DNA of 55,389 nucleotides, from contig CAMPIO010000016.1 of NCBI GenBank assembly GCA_946886405.1, positions 1 through 55,389 on the forward strand, written 5' to 3'. The notes beneath the pieces are model-generated. The model saw only the letters and a program-made list of their open reading frames with translations, ran no database searches and was not told the origin of the DNA. This DNA is from an uncultured Pseudoxanthomonas sp. Its GTDB lineage: Bacteria > Pseudomonadota > Gammaproteobacteria > Xanthomonadales > Xanthomonadaceae. Below, in pieces: positions 16,517 through 25,981 of this stretch; the stretch's first letter is position 1, and each line of letters opens with the position of its first letter. Position numbers and translations under genes: made by a program.

Positions 16517-17956
16517 TCAGGCGCGCGCTTGGCTGGCATCGGGCGCCAGGATCGGCTGCGGCGCGGTGGACTTGGCGGCCTGGAAGGTCTTCCACGTGTT
16601 CCAGGCCATGATCAACATGCCGGTGAACACCAGCAGGCCGCCGCCCAGGCGGACCAGGTAGTAGGGATAGGTGGCGTTGAGCGCTTCGACGAAGCTGTAG
16701 GTCAACGTGCCGTCGGCATTGGTGGCGCGCCACATCAGGCCCTGCATCACGCCGGCGATCCACATCGAGGCGATGTAGAACACCACGCCCAGGGTGTGCA
16801 GCCAGAAGTGCGTGTCGATGGCCTTGACCGAGAACATCTGCTCGCGGCCCAGCAGCTTGGGCAGCATCGCGTAGACCGAACCGATGGTGATCATCGCCAC
16901 CCAGCCCAGCGCACCGGCATGCACGTGGCCGATGGTCCAGTCGGTGTAGTGGCTCAGCGAGTTGACCGTCTTGATCGACATCATCGGACCTTCGAAGGTC
17001 GACATCATGTAGAACGACAGCGAGACGATCAGGAACTTCAGGATCGGGTCGGTACGCAGCTTGTGCCACACCCCCGACAGCGTCATCACGCCGTTGATGG
17101 CGCCGCCCCAGCTGGGGGCCAGCAGGATCAGCGAGAACACCATGCCCAGGCTCTGCGCCCAGTCCGGCAGCGCGGTGTAGTGCAGGTGGTGCGGGCCGGC
17201 CCACATGTAGATGGCGATCAGCGCCCAGAAGTGCACGATCGACAGGCGGTAGGAGTAGACCGGGCGACCGGCCTGCTTCGGCACGAAGTAGTACATCATC
17301 CCCAGGAAGCCGGCGGTCAGGAAGAAGCCCACCGCGTTATGGCCGTACCACCACTGCACCATCGCGTCGACGGCGCCGCTGTAGATCGGGTAGGAATGCA
17401 GCAGGCCACTCGGCAGCGCCAGGCTGTTGACGATGTGCAGCAGCGCCACCGCGATGATGTAGGCGCCGAAGAACCAGTTGGCCACGTAGATGTGCTTGAC
17501 CGCACGCTTGGCGATGGTGCCGAAGAACAGCACCGCGTAGGACACCCAGACCACCGCGATCAGCACGTCGATCGGCCAGATCAGTTCGGCGTATTCCTTG
17601 CCCTGGGTCAGGCCCAGCGGCAACGAGACAGCCGCCAACACGATCACCAGCTGCCAGCCCCAGAACACGAAGGCGGCCAGCTTGTCGGAGAGCAGCCGCA
17701 CGTGGCTGGTCCGCTGCACCACGTGCAGGCTGGTGGCGAACAGCGCGCAGCCACCGAACGCGAAGATCACCGCGTTGGTGTGCAGCGGGCGCAGCCGCCC
17801 GTAGCTGAGCCACGGCACGTCGAAGTTCAGCGCCGGCCAGTACAGCTGGGCGGCGATCAGCACGCCGACCAGCATCCCCACGATGCCCCAGACCACGGTC
17901 ATCACCGTGAACTGCCGCACCACCTTGTCGTTATAAGTCCCCTGCACGCTTTGCAC
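16517..17956 (-). CDS. ccoN: cbb3 cytochrome c oxidase subunit I CcoN
   Basis: Catalytic haem-copper subunit of the cbb3 oxidase, for respiration at low oxygen; it reduces oxygen and pumps protons in the inner membrane. The 479-residue protein has about 12 membrane helices. Visible ligands are LHTNAVIF (low-spin haem b His), YGHNAVGF and GPHHLHY (CuB His), [10 protein letters not shown] (haem b3 and haem b His) and the cross-linked Tyr region [11 protein letters not shown]. The start is a GTG at 17956 with AGGAGAGG 5 bases upstream. It is the first gene of a 12.3-kb minus-strand chain; a perfect FNR site lies 58-71 bases upstream. Confidence 0.97.
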   Translation of the reverse strand: MQSVQGTYNDKVVRQFTVMTVVWGIVGMLVGVLIAAQLYWPALNFDVPWLSYGRLRPLHTNAVIFAFGGCALFATSLHVVQRTSHVRLLSDKLAAFVFWGWQLVIVLAAVSLPLGLTQGKEYAELIWPIDVLIAVVWVSYAVLFFGTIAKRAVKHIYVANWFFGAYIIAVALLHIVNSLALPSGLLHSYPIYSGAVDAMVQWWYGHNAVGFFLTAGFLGMMYYFVPKQAGRPVYSYRLSIVHFWALIAIYMWAGPHHLHYTALPDWAQSLGMVFSLILLAPSWGGAINGVMTLSGVWHKLRTDPILKFLIVSLSFYMMSTFEGPMMSIKTVNSLSHYTDWTIGHVHAGALGWVAMITIGSVYAMLPKLLGREQMFSVKAIDTHFWLHTLGVVFYIASMWIAGVMQGLMWRATNADGTLTYSFVEALNATYPYYLVRLGGGLLVFTGMLIMAWNTWKTFQAAKSTAPQPILAPDASQARA

Positions 17957-18158
17957 GCGGCCTCTCCTGGTTTTCCACGAAGGAATTCTCGGGCCCGGAG
18001 TGCCGGGACCGCATTGATCCTGATCAAGCCCCCCGACTGTCCCCGAGGGAGGGCGAAAGGATGGAGGATAGGCGCGCGCACGGGGTGCGACACAAGGTCG
18101 CGCCCCTCGGCCCGACGGACGGGTCTAGAATCCCCTGCAAGGTCCCAGGAGCTCCCCC
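17957..18158. promoter_or_regulatory. Divergent ccoN/cydA promoter region
   Basis: The 202-bp gap separates the start codons of ccoN (minus) and cydA (plus). It contains one FNR site (18014-18027). On the minus strand GAGAAT (17985-17990) lies where the -10 box would be if the FNR site were centred at about -41.5, the class II activation distance. On the plus strand TAGAAT (18126-18131) is a possible cydA -10, which would place the FNR site about 117 bases upstream of that start. cydA has AGGAG 7 bases before its ATG. Confidence 0.6.
18014..18027. promoter_or_regulatory. FNR/ANR binding site
   Basis: TTGATCCTGATCAA is an exact match to the FNR consensus TTGAT-N4-ATCAA, fully palindromic in its arms. 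It sits between the two terminal-oxidase operons, and an FNR-like gene lies at the left edge of the window. Confidence 0.9.
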
Positions 18159-19730
18159 ATGCCCGACATGACCGTTGTCGAACTGTCCCGGCTGCAGTTC
18201 GCGCTGACCGCGATGTACCACTTCCTGTTCGTCCCGCTGACGCTCGGGCTCTCCTTCATGATCGCCATCATGGAAAGCGTCTACGTCATGACCGGGCGCG
18301 ACATCTGGCGGCGCATGACGCTGTTCTGGGGCACCCTGTTCGGGATCAACTTCGCCATGGGCGTGGCCACCGGCATCGTCATGGAGTTCCAGTTCGGCAT
18401 GAACTGGTCCTACTACAGCCACTACGTGGGCGACATCTTCGGCGCGCCGCTGGCCATCGAAGGCCTGATGGCGTTCTTCCTGGAGGCCACCTTCATCGGC
18501 CTGTTCTTCTTCGGCTGGGACAAGCTGAGCAAGGTGCAGCACCTGGTGGTGACCTGGCTGGTCGCGTTGGGGTCGAACTTCTCCGCGCTGTGGATCCTGG
18601 TCGCCAACGGCTGGATGCAGAACCCGGTCGGCGCCGTCTTCAATCCCGAGACCATGCGCATGGAGATCACCGACTTCATGGCGGTGATCTTCAATCCGGT
18701 GGCGCAGGCGAAGTTCGTGCACACGGTAAGTGCGGGCTACGTGACCGGTGCGATGTTCGTCATGGCGATCAGCGCGTTCTACCTGCTGCGCGGCCGCAAC
18801 GCCGACTTCGCCAAGCGCTCGATGGCGGTCGCCGCCAGCTTCGGACTGGCCGCGGCATTGTCGGTCGTCGTGCTGGGCGACGAGAGCGGCTACGCCACCA
18901 GCGAACACCAGAAGATGAAGCTGGCCGCCATCGAGGCGATGTGGGAGACCGAGCCCGCGCCCGCCGGCTTCAATGCCTTCGCGATCCCCGACCAGAAGAA
19001 CCAGACCAACCACTACGCGCTGCACATTCCGTATGTCATGGGGCTGATCGGCACGCGCTCGTTCAACACCGAGATGCCGGGCATCCTGGATCTCGTCGAA
19101 CGCGCCGAGGGCCGCATCCGCAATGGCCTGATGGGCTACGAGGCGCTGCAGAAGCTGCGCGCGAACCGCAACGACGGTACGGCGCGCTATATCTTCGAGG
19201 CGCACTGGCGCGACATCGGCCACGCCCTGTTGCTCAAGCGGTATCGCGAAGACATCGGCAACGCGACCGAGGAGGAAATCGTGAAAGCCGCGCACGACAC
19301 GATTCCGCACGTGGCGCCGCTGTTCTGGAGCTTCCGCCTGATGGCGGGACTGGGGTTCTATTTCATCGCGTTCTTCACGGTCGCGTTCTACCTCGCCAGC
19401 CGGCAGCGGCTGGACCGTTACCGGTGGTTCCTGAAAGTGGCGTTCTGGAGCCTGCCGCTGCCGTGGCTGGCGATCGAAGCCGGCTGGCTGATCGCGGAGT
19501 ACGGACGGCAGCCGTGGATCATCGACGGCGTGCTGCCGACGTTCCTGGCGGCGTCCGGGCTGAAGCTCCACCAGATCCTGATCACGCTCACCGGGTTCGT
19601 GTTGATCTACACCGTGCTCGCCATCATCGAGGTCTGGCTGATGCGGAAGCTGATCCTCAAGGGACCCGAGCACCTGTCGGAACCGCAGCCCGATGCGGAA
19701 GGCGTACCACAACCGGCCCCGGCGGGCTGA
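18159..19730 (+). CDS. cydA: Cytochrome bd ubiquinol oxidase subunit I CydA
   Basis: Subunit I of the high-affinity quinol oxidase bd in the inner membrane. At 523 residues it matches the long Q-loop (E. coli-like) form. His21 corresponds to the haem b595 ligand His19 of E. coli, His188 in FVHTVSAGY to His186 of haem b558, and the Met in SFRLMAG to the other b558 ligand. The Q-loop follows KIPYV-like sequence HIPYVMGLIGTRS, and AEYGRQPW is the conserved quinol-oxidase motif. It is transcribed away from cco, with cydB 12 bases downstream. Confidence 0.97.
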   Translation: MPDMTVVELSRLQFALTAMYHFLFVPLTLGLSFMIAIMESVYVMTGRDIWRRMTLFWGTLFGINFAMGVATGIVMEFQFGMNWSYYSHYVGDIFGAPLAIEGLMAFFLEATFIGLFFFGWDKLSKVQHLVVTWLVALGSNFSALWILVANGWMQNPVGAVFNPETMRMEITDFMAVIFNPVAQAKFVHTVSAGYVTGAMFVMAISAFYLLRGRNADFAKRSMAVAASFGLAAALSVVVLGDESGYATSEHQKMKLAAIEAMWETEPAPAGFNAFAIPDQKNQTNHYALHIPYVMGLIGTRSFNTEMPGILDLVERAEGRIRNGLMGYEALQKLRANRNDGTARYIFEAHWRDIGHALLLKRYREDIGNATEEEIVKAAHDTIPHVAPLFWSFRLMAGLGFYFIAFFTVAFYLASRQRLDRYRWFLKVAFWSLPLPWLAIEAGWLIAEYGRQPWIIDGVLPTFLAASGLKLHQILITLTGFVLIYTVLAIIEVWLMRKLILKGPEHLSEPQPDAEGVPQPAPAG

Positions 19731-19742
19731 CGGGAGACGACC

Positions 19743-20888
19743 ATGGACACGATTCCCCTCGACTACGCCACGCTGCGCCTGATCTGGTGGCTGCTGCTGG
19801 GCATCCTGCTGATCGGCTTCGCGGTGATGGACGGCTTCGACCTGGGCATCGCGACCCTGCTGCCCGCGGTGGCCCGTACCGATGAGGAACGCCGCATCGT
19901 GCTGAACGTCATCGGCCCGGTCTGGGAAGGCAACCAGGTGTGGCTGATCCTCGGCGGCGGCGCCATCTTCGCGGCGTTCCCGCCGCTGTATGCCGTGAGC
20001 TTCTCCGGGTTCTACATCGCGATGTTCCTGATCCTGTTCGCGTTGATCCTGCGGCCGGTCGGGTTCAAGTTCCGCAGCAAGGTGCCCGATCCGCGCTGGC
20101 GGACCGCGTGGGACTGGGCGCTGTTCGTCAGCGGGGTGGTGCCGGCGCTGGTGTTCGGCGTGGCGATGGGCAACGTGCTGCTCGGCGTGCCGTTCCATTT
20201 CGACGAGACGCTGCGGATCTTCTACGAAGGCGGGCTGTTCGGCCTGCTGACGCCGTTCGCGTTGCTGTGTGGCCTGGTCAGCGTGTCGATGCTGGTCATG
20301 CATGGCGCCGGCATGCTGGCGATGAAGACGTCCGGCGCGATCGCCGAGCGCGCGCGGCGCTACGGCAGCATCGCCGCGGTGGCGACAGCGATACTGTTCG
20401 TGATCGGCGGCCTCTGGGTCGCGCGCATCGACGGCTATGCGTTGCAGGTCGCGATGGATACCGCCGGTCCCTCGAACCCGCTTGCCAAGATCGCGGTGGC
20501 GCAGCCCGGTGCATGGATGGACAACTACGCGAGGTGGCCGATCACTTGGTTGCTGCCGGCGCTGGGTGTTGCAGGTGCGCTGCTGAGTGCCTTGCTTCTG
20601 CGCATGGGGCGCGCGGGGCTGGCGTTCCTGGCCTCGTCGATCAGCATCATCGGCATCATCCTGACCGAAGGCGTGGCGACGTTCCCGTTCCTGCTGCCGT
20701 CATCCACGCAACCCGGTTCCAGCCTGACCCTGTGGGATGCCTCGTCCAGTCACATGACGTTGTTCATCATGCTGCTGGCGACGGCGTTCTTCCTGCCCAT
20801 CATCCTGCTCTATACCGCCTGGGTCTTCCGCGTGCTGCGCGGCAAGGTCGACCAGGACGGCATGGGGCGCAACCCGAACGCGTACTGA
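19743..20888 (+). CDS. cydB: Cytochrome bd ubiquinol oxidase subunit II CydB
   Basis: Membrane subunit II of the bd oxidase, 381 residues with about nine helices. Family stretches are [12 protein letters not shown] near the N terminus, [24 protein letters not shown] and [19 protein letters not shown]. It lies in the normal order between cydA and the small subunit gene cydX, and starts with a GGGAGACG site upstream of its ATG. Confidence 0.97.
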   Translation: MDTIPLDYATLRLIWWLLLGILLIGFAVMDGFDLGIATLLPAVARTDEERRIVLNVIGPVWEGNQVWLILGGGAIFAAFPPLYAVSFSGFYIAMFLILFALILRPVGFKFRSKVPDPRWRTAWDWALFVSGVVPALVFGVAMGNVLLGVPFHFDETLRIFYEGGLFGLLTPFALLCGLVSVSMLVMHGAGMLAMKTSGAIAERARRYGSIAAVATAILFVIGGLWVARIDGYALQVAMDTAGPSNPLAKIAVAQPGAWMDNYARWPITWLLPALGVAGALLSALLLRMGRAGLAFLASSISIIGIILTEGVATFPFLLPSSTQPGSSLTLWDASSSHMTLFIMLLATAFFLPIILLYTAWVFRVLRGKVDQDGMGRNPNAY

Positions 20889-20900
20889 GGAGGATTCCGT

Positions 20901-21017
20901 ATGTGGTACTTCAGCTGGATCCTTGGCGCCGGACTGGCGGCCAGCTTCGCCATCCTCAACGGCATGTGGTACGAGATGCGCGAGAATGATCGCGAGGCCA
21001 GCGCACGCGACGACTGA
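20901..21017 (+). CDS. cydX: Cytochrome bd small subunit CydX
   Basis: A 38-residue single-helix protein, MWYFSWILGAGLA at its start, matching CydX/YbgT (the MWYFSWILG start is diagnostic). In E. coli it stabilises the bd haems. It starts 12 bases after cydB with GAGGAGG upstream. The C-terminal tail is acidic and polar. Confidence 0.95.
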   Translation: MWYFSWILGAGLAASFAILNGMWYEMRENDREASARDD

Positions 21018-21042
21018 CCGTTCAGCGCCTCCTACAAAGAAG

Positions 21043-21073
21043 AAGCCCCGGTTCGCACCGGGGCTTTTCTTTG
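21043..21073. terminator. Bidirectional intrinsic terminator
   Basis: A 10-bp perfect stem (21043-21052 with 21057-21066, core GCCCCGG/CCGGGGC) and the loop TCGC are followed by TTTTCTTT on the plus strand. The left flank is A-rich, so the same hairpin can end transcription from the other side. It lies between the converging cydX and TonB-receptor genes. Confidence 0.9.
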
Positions 21074-21095
21074 CCATGTTCCGGCGCGTGGTGCG

Positions 21096-23573
21096 TCAGA
21101 ACTCCTGCGAGAACCGCACCCCGATCGTCCGGGGTTGCGACACCACCGTGTAGACCTGTCCGTTCGGATACTCGGGTACCACACCCGCCGCGCCGCACAC
21201 CGACTCCGCGCATTGGGTGAAGCGGTTGAGTTCGCCGCGTTCGTCGAACAGGTTGTTCACATACACGTCGACCTTCCAGTTGCTGCGGCGGAAGCCGGCC
21301 GACACATCCACCGTGGTGTAGGCGTCCAGGTCGCCGAGGATCTCGCGTTCGGCGATGCGCAGGTCCGACGTGCGTTCGCCCACGTGCACCACCGCTCCCT
21401 GCAGGAAGGCTTCGCCACCCGCCACGTCGAACGTGTAGCGCGCGGTCAGGTTGCCCTTGAACTTCGGCGTGACCGGCAGTTGCGTGCCCGTCGGTGCTTC
21501 GGGATCGGCGCACTCGGTGACCGGATTGCCGTCGTCGTCGGTGAAGCCGCAGTAGTTCTCGGTCAGTTCCGCATCGTAGAACGCCGCGCCCGCTGTCAGC
21601 TGCAGGTTGTAGGTGGCTGCGAACGCCAGCGACGCTTCGGCGCCGTTGATCTTCGCCTGGTTGGCGTTCTTGATCTCGGTCAGGCCGTTCGCACCCAGGA
21701 TGGAGAACTGGAAGTCCTCCCAGTCCTGCCGGAACACCGAGCCGTTGAAGGACAGGCGGTTGTCGGCCCACGTGGTCTTCCAGCCGAACTCGTAGTTGGT
21801 CAGGTAGTCCGACAGGTACGGTGGCAGCGTGCCGCGACGGTTGATGCCGCCGGGACGGAAGCCCTCCGACCAGGTGCCGTAGATCATCTTGGTGTCGTTG
21901 ATGCGCCAGGTCAGGTTGACGCGGCCGATGTGGCCGTTCTCCTTCACCCGCTTGTCGAAGAAGCTGCACGGCGCGCCATTGAAGGTCGGCGCGCCATCGG
22001 GGCACGCCGCCTCGCCGTAGCTGGACACCCAGCCCCAGTCGGCGAAGCCGAAATAGCCCTGCAGGCTGTTGTCGACCTCGAACCAGCGTGCGCCCGCCGT
22101 GGCGGTCAGGTTGTCGGTGATGTCGAAGCTCAGTTCGCCGAACACCGCCTTGTCCTTGTCCTGGCGCAGCTGCTTGGTGAGCCAGATGGTGTCGGGCCAG
22201 CCGGTGACCGACTGCACGGGCGAAAGGCCATCGATCTTGTAGCGCTGTTCGATGTCGTGTTCCTGGTCCTGCATGAACACGCCGGCGACGAAGCGGAAGC
22301 GGTTCTCGGTCGGCGACGCGATGCGCAGCTCGTGGCTGGTCTTCTTGTAGCCGTCCACGCCCTGGATGTACTGCGACGGATTGACCAGCGAGCCGGGCGC
22401 GCAGGTGAAGCTGTCCGGATCGAAGTCGGAACACGTGTAGGCGCCATACGCCGCCAGCGTGTCGTACCAGAACGCGTAGTCGTTGTAGTCCTGCTCCACG
22501 TCGACGTCGCGATTGAGCCGGGCGAAGGCGTAGGTCAGGTCGAAGTTGCCGATCTTGCCTTCCACCGTCAGCGCCGCCTGCCACCATCGGTCGTCCGAGC
22601 TTTCCGGGTAGAAGTGCGTCAGCGCCAGGTCGCCGACCTGCGGGTCCACGGCGAACGCGCCCTTCGCCTTCTGCTGTTGCCCCATGATCGTCGGCGTGAT
22701 GGACCAGCTGTCGTTGAGGTCCACCTTCAGCGCAAGACGCGCGCCGGTGGTGTCGACCTCGTTGTAGTCCTTCTTCACCCGGTCCGCGTTGTCGATGGTG
22801 CCGTTGCCGCCGGAATCCGCGTCCCACGACGGGAAGGTGCGGGTGCCGTACACATTGTCGATGTAGCCGGCATCGTGCTTGTTCCACGCTACCAGGCGGA
22901 TCGCCGCGCGTTCGTTCAACGGCAGGTTGACGAAGCCCTCGGCCACGTGGCCGATGCCGCCGTTGCTGACGCTATTCACTTCCAGTCCGTAACCCGCGGC
23001 GAAGCCGGTCGGGTCGGGCTTGTTGGTGATGATGCGCAGCGTGCCGGCCTGCGAACTGGCGCCGTACAGCGTGCCCTGCGGACCGGCCAGCGACTCGACG
23101 CGATCGATGTCGTAGATGTGGATGTCCAGCGGCCCCTGGATGGTGGTGACCGGCTGTTCATCGAGGTACACGCCCACGCTGGGCAGCGAACCCGAGTGGT
23201 TGCCGTCGCCGCCGCTGGCCACGCCACGCATGTAGATCTGCGCAAAGCCTGGTCCGGCCGACTGGTACGACACGCTGGGCAGGTACTTCACGTAGTCGTC
23301 GAAGTCGGTGACGTTGAGGTTCTTCAACTGTTCCGTACCCAGCACCTGGATGCTGATCGGCACCTCCTGCAGGTTCTCCACGCGCTTCTGCGCGGTCACC
23401 GTGATGGTGTCCAGCGTGGCCGCCGCGCGTTCGCCCTCGGCAGGCGGCGTGGCGGGCGCGTCCTGGGCCATGGCGGTGGCGCCGAAGGCCAGGTAGATCG
23501 CGGCGGTCAACGGGAACCTCGCCAGGGTCGACGGATCACGCCGCCCGGGTTTTCTTCTGTTGCGCGTACTCAT
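21096..23573 (-). CDS. TonB-dependent outer-membrane receptor
   Basis: Outer-membrane active-transport receptor of 825 residues. A signal peptide ends at ATAMAQ. A TonB box (DTITVTAQKR) is followed by the plug domain (about 55-180, with YMRGVASGGDGNHSG and VESLAGPQGTLYG) and a 22-strand barrel ending in the aromatic VRFSQEF. The start at 23573 is preferred over a GTG 9 bases upstream because GAGAGG is well spaced only for the ATG. It lies 28 bases after a TPR-sulfotransferase gene in the same operon. The plug looks like that of receptors for complex small organic molecules; no FecR/FecI regulators are next to it. The ligand is unknown; the neighbouring amine-degradation genes suggest a modified amine or peptide. 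Confidence 0.9.
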   Translation of the reverse strand: MSTRNRRKPGRRDPSTLARFPLTAAIYLAFGATAMAQDAPATPPAEGERAAATLDTITVTAQKRVENLQEVPISIQVLGTEQLKNLNVTDFDDYVKYLPSVSYQSAGPGFAQIYMRGVASGGDGNHSGSLPSVGVYLDEQPVTTIQGPLDIHIYDIDRVESLAGPQGTLYGASSQAGTLRIITNKPDPTGFAAGYGLEVNSVSNGGIGHVAEGFVNLPLNERAAIRLVAWNKHDAGYIDNVYGTRTFPSWDADSGGNGTIDNADRVKKDYNEVDTTGARLALKVDLNDSWSITPTIMGQQQKAKGAFAVDPQVGDLALTHFYPESSDDRWWQAALTVEGKIGNFDLTYAFARLNRDVDVEQDYNDYAFWYDTLAAYGAYTCSDFDPDSFTCAPGSLVNPSQYIQGVDGYKKTSHELRIASPTENRFRFVAGVFMQDQEHDIEQRYKIDGLSPVQSVTGWPDTIWLTKQLRQDKDKAVFGELSFDITDNLTATAGARWFEVDNSLQGYFGFADWGWVSSYGEAACPDGAPTFNGAPCSFFDKRVKENGHIGRVNLTWRINDTKMIYGTWSEGFRPGGINRRGTLPPYLSDYLTNYEFGWKTTWADNRLSFNGSVFRQDWEDFQFSILGANGLTEIKNANQAKINGAEASLAFAATYNLQLTAGAAFYDAELTENYCGFTDDDGNPVTECADPEAPTGTQLPVTPKFKGNLTARYTFDVAGGEAFLQGAVVHVGERTSDLRIAEREILGDLDAYTTVDVSAGFRRSNWKVDVYVNNLFDERGELNRFTQCAESVCGAAGVVPEYPNGQVYTVVSQPRTIGVRFSQEF

Positions 23574-23601
23574 CCAGCTCACCTCTCTCCAGTGATGACG
23601 G

Positions 23602-25644
23602 TCAATCGGGGGTGTTGCAGGCCTCCGTGAAGTCCGGAACCGCCGGATAGGCGCCCAACACGGGCCCCAAGGCGTTCTTCAGCGGCTCCAGCCACGGTTC
23701 GTAATGCCGCCAGTGATCCACGCCATCGCGGTAGATCGGCTGGCGGACCTGTTCGGAACTGGCGGTGCGTACCGGCCGCGCGTTCTCGAAGAAGCGCAGG
23801 CAGCCGTCTTCGAACGGCAACCCGCAATAGTCCAGCAGGCGGCGCACCTCGGCCTCGGTGTCGTCCACCAACTGTTCGTAGATCACCCGGTGCACGCGCC
23901 CGGGCAGCACCGCGTCGTAGTGCGCCATCAGCGCCACGTAGTCGTGGTAATAGCGACCAATGTCCTCCAGCCCGTAACTGAAGCCCTGGCCGCGAGCGAA
24001 ATGCTGCTTGTAGCCCGAGAAGCAGCAGGCCAGAGGATGCCGCCGCGCGTCGATGATCTTCGCGTTCGGCAGCATCAGGTGGATCAGGCCGGTGTGGGCG
24101 AAGTTGTTCGGCATCTTGTCGATGAAGAACGGGCGCCCGGACTTGCGGTGGATGCGGGTCGTGTCCAGGTAGCGCTGGCCGAGCGCGCGCAGCGCATCGC
24201 CGTCGAGCGTCGCCAGCAGGTCGTGGTACGTGTCGGTGCCGCCCGCCCGTGCCTGTTCGCGCAGGTCGCGCGTGATGGACGTGATGTCGGGCAGCTCCAT
24301 CGTGCCTTCCACGGCGGAGTGGCTGGACAGGATCTGCTCCAGCAGTGTCGAGCCGGCGCGCGGCATGCCGACGATGAAGATCGGATCGGCTGCCTCGCAC
24401 CCCAGTCCTGTGCGCTGTGCGAAGAAGGCAGCAGTGTGCGCAGCGCGCAGTCGCGACACGCGGGCCGTGGTGTCGTCGGCGCTGTAGCCGAGTTGCGTGC
24501 CGCGCAGCACATTGCCGTCGCGGTAGTGGGTGAACGACGCGGCGTAGTCGCCCGCATCTTCCAGCGCCTTGCCCAGTGCGAAATCCAGGTGCAGGCGATC
24601 TTCATCGGCGAGGTCGGCGCGTGCGCGCTGTGCATGCATCAGCGCGATGTCATCGTCGCTGAAGCGGAACGTCTTCAGGTTGGCCAGGCTCCACCACACT
24701 TCGCCGGCACCCGGTTCCAGCGCCAGCGCCTGGCGGTACGCGTCGATCGCGCGCGCGGTGTGGCCGGCTGTCTTCAGCGCGTGGCCGTAACTCATCCATA
24801 TCCGGGACTGGCGCGGGTACGACGCCAGCACGCGGTCATACAGCGCCAGGGCCGGTTCGTAATCGCCGATGCGGCACAGCACGACCGCCTTCAGGTTGAG
24901 GTGGGCGGGATTGTCCGGCTCGTGCGCGAGCAATCGATCGATCTGCCGCAGCGCTTCTTCCGGCTTGTTGGCCCGGTGCAGCACCAGCGCGAAGTTCTGG
25001 CGTGCCGCGTGGAAGTCGGGTGCCAGGTCCAGGCAGCGGGCAAGCAGCGCCTCGGCATCCTCGCCTTGTCCGACGCGCGCCGCGACTTCGGCCAGCATGC
25101 GGATGGCCGCCACGTCGGTCGGTGTGCGCTTGAGGCGCGCACGCAACAGCGCTTCCGCTTCGGGTATCCGGTTGTCGGCGAGTGCGGCGGCGGCCTGCAT
25201 CAGGTCCGGATCGCGCGTGGAGTGACGCGTATGTTGCAGGTACGCATCTGCCGCGCCGTCGATGTCGCCCATCGCGGAAAGATGGTCGCCAAGCTCGCGC
25301 CACGCCTGTGGCAGATCGGGCTTCAGCGCCAGCGCGCGTCGCAGCGCGGGAACGGCATCGCCCCCGCGCCCGGCACGGCCCAGCACGAGGCCATGTTCGA
25401 GATGCGCCAGCGGCCATTGCGGGTGTTCGCGGACCAGCGGCTCCAGCACGTCGAGCGCGTGGGGCAGTTGGCCGCGCACCCGGTGCGAGGCGGCAAGCAC
25501 CAGCAGCGCCATCGGGTGGCGTCCGACCACGCGGATGATCTCGTCGGCCTGCTGGGCGGCCATTGCGGGATCGATGGCCAGCAGCTGGCGCGCATGGTCC
25601 AGCGCGGTCTGCAGCGTGCCGCTCGGGCTGGCGACCGCGTTCAT
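23602..25644 (-). CDS. TPR-repeat sulfotransferase
   Basis: A 680-residue fusion of TPR repeats (about 5-360) and a PAPS-dependent sulfotransferase domain (about 410-660). The sulfotransferase part has the 5'-phosphosulfate loop FIVGMPRAGSTLLEQILSSH and a second conserved region ending in SGYKQHF. No signal peptide is visible, so it acts in the cytoplasm. The start at 25644 has ACGGAGAC upstream; the ATG 33 bases further up lacks one. It is followed by a TonB receptor gene, a pairing seen in several alpha- and gammaproteobacteria. The substrate is unknown. It may modify a compound imported or exported with the receptor, or a protein held by the TPR region. Confidence 0.88.
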   Translation of the reverse strand: MNAVASPSGTLQTALDHARQLLAIDPAMAAQQADEIIRVVGRHPMALLVLAASHRVRGQLPHALDVLEPLVREHPQWPLAHLEHGLVLGRAGRGGDAVPALRRALALKPDLPQAWRELGDHLSAMGDIDGAADAYLQHTRHSTRDPDLMQAAAALADNRIPEAEALLRARLKRTPTDVAAIRMLAEVAARVGQGEDAEALLARCLDLAPDFHAARQNFALVLHRANKPEEALRQIDRLLAHEPDNPAHLNLKAVVLCRIGDYEPALALYDRVLASYPRQSRIWMSYGHALKTAGHTARAIDAYRQALALEPGAGEVWWSLANLKTFRFSDDDIALMHAQRARADLADEDRLHLDFALGKALEDAGDYAASFTHYRDGNVLRGTQLGYSADDTTARVSRLRAAHTAAFFAQRTGLGCEAADPIFIVGMPRAGSTLLEQILSSHSAVEGTMELPDITSITRDLREQARAGGTDTYHDLLATLDGDALRALGQRYLDTTRIHRKSGRPFFIDKMPNNFAHTGLIHLMLPNAKIIDARRHPLACCFSGYKQHFARGQGFSYGLEDIGRYYHDYVALMAHYDAVLPGRVHRVIYEQLVDDTEAEVRRLLDYCGLPFEDGCLRFFENARPVRTASSEQVRQPIYRDGVDHWRHYEPWLEPLKNALGPVLGAYPAVPDFTEACNTPD

Positions 25645-25981
25645 GCACCGTCTCCGTGCAGCAGGACGGTGATGCATGCGCAGTCGGCCATCGGTCGAGC
25701 CAATCCGGTATCCCGTTGTGGTGGCGTATCCCTCGCCTCCAATCTATAGGCGAACCGGGGGTGCTGGATAGAGCGCGAACACGCTGGAATGCACGCTTTT
25801 TTGCTTCGCAGAAAGTAATCAAACTTTCGCCTGGGGCATCTGCACCGTGCGGGTGCGCGGGGTGCGGGATGGAGGTGCATGATGGTGCGGCAGGGGGCTG
25901 TGCCGGACCCCCGTCCACCGCTTAGGCTTGGCGCATGCCCGGCGGCAGCAAGGCCGGGCGATACCTCCCGACGGGAACGCC
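25645..25981. promoter_or_regulatory. 337-bp divergent intergenic region
   Basis: No gene is seen between the divergent sulfotransferase and Rieske genes. The region must hold both promoters. A less GC-rich patch with a run of six T and AAAGTAATCAAAC lies at about 25796-25832. A hairpin (GCCCGGC 25937-25943 with GCCGGGC 25953-25959) lies 22 bases before the Rieske start and could affect leader transcription or translation. I found no FNR site or other known operator. Confidence 0.45.

Noticed and set aside
16529..19885. An 1118-codon plus-strand frame spanning ccoN, the divergent promoter and cydA
   Set aside because: It crosses two well-supported genes on opposite strands and a promoter region; composition is typical of an antisense or out-of-frame shadow.
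18024..20303. A 759-codon minus-strand frame opposite cydA and cydB
   Set aside because: Shadow frame; cydA and cydB are certain from haem ligands and quinol motifs.
25937..25959. Riboswitch in the Rieske operon leader
   Set aside because: Only a simple hairpin is visible; no known riboswitch core or expression platform.
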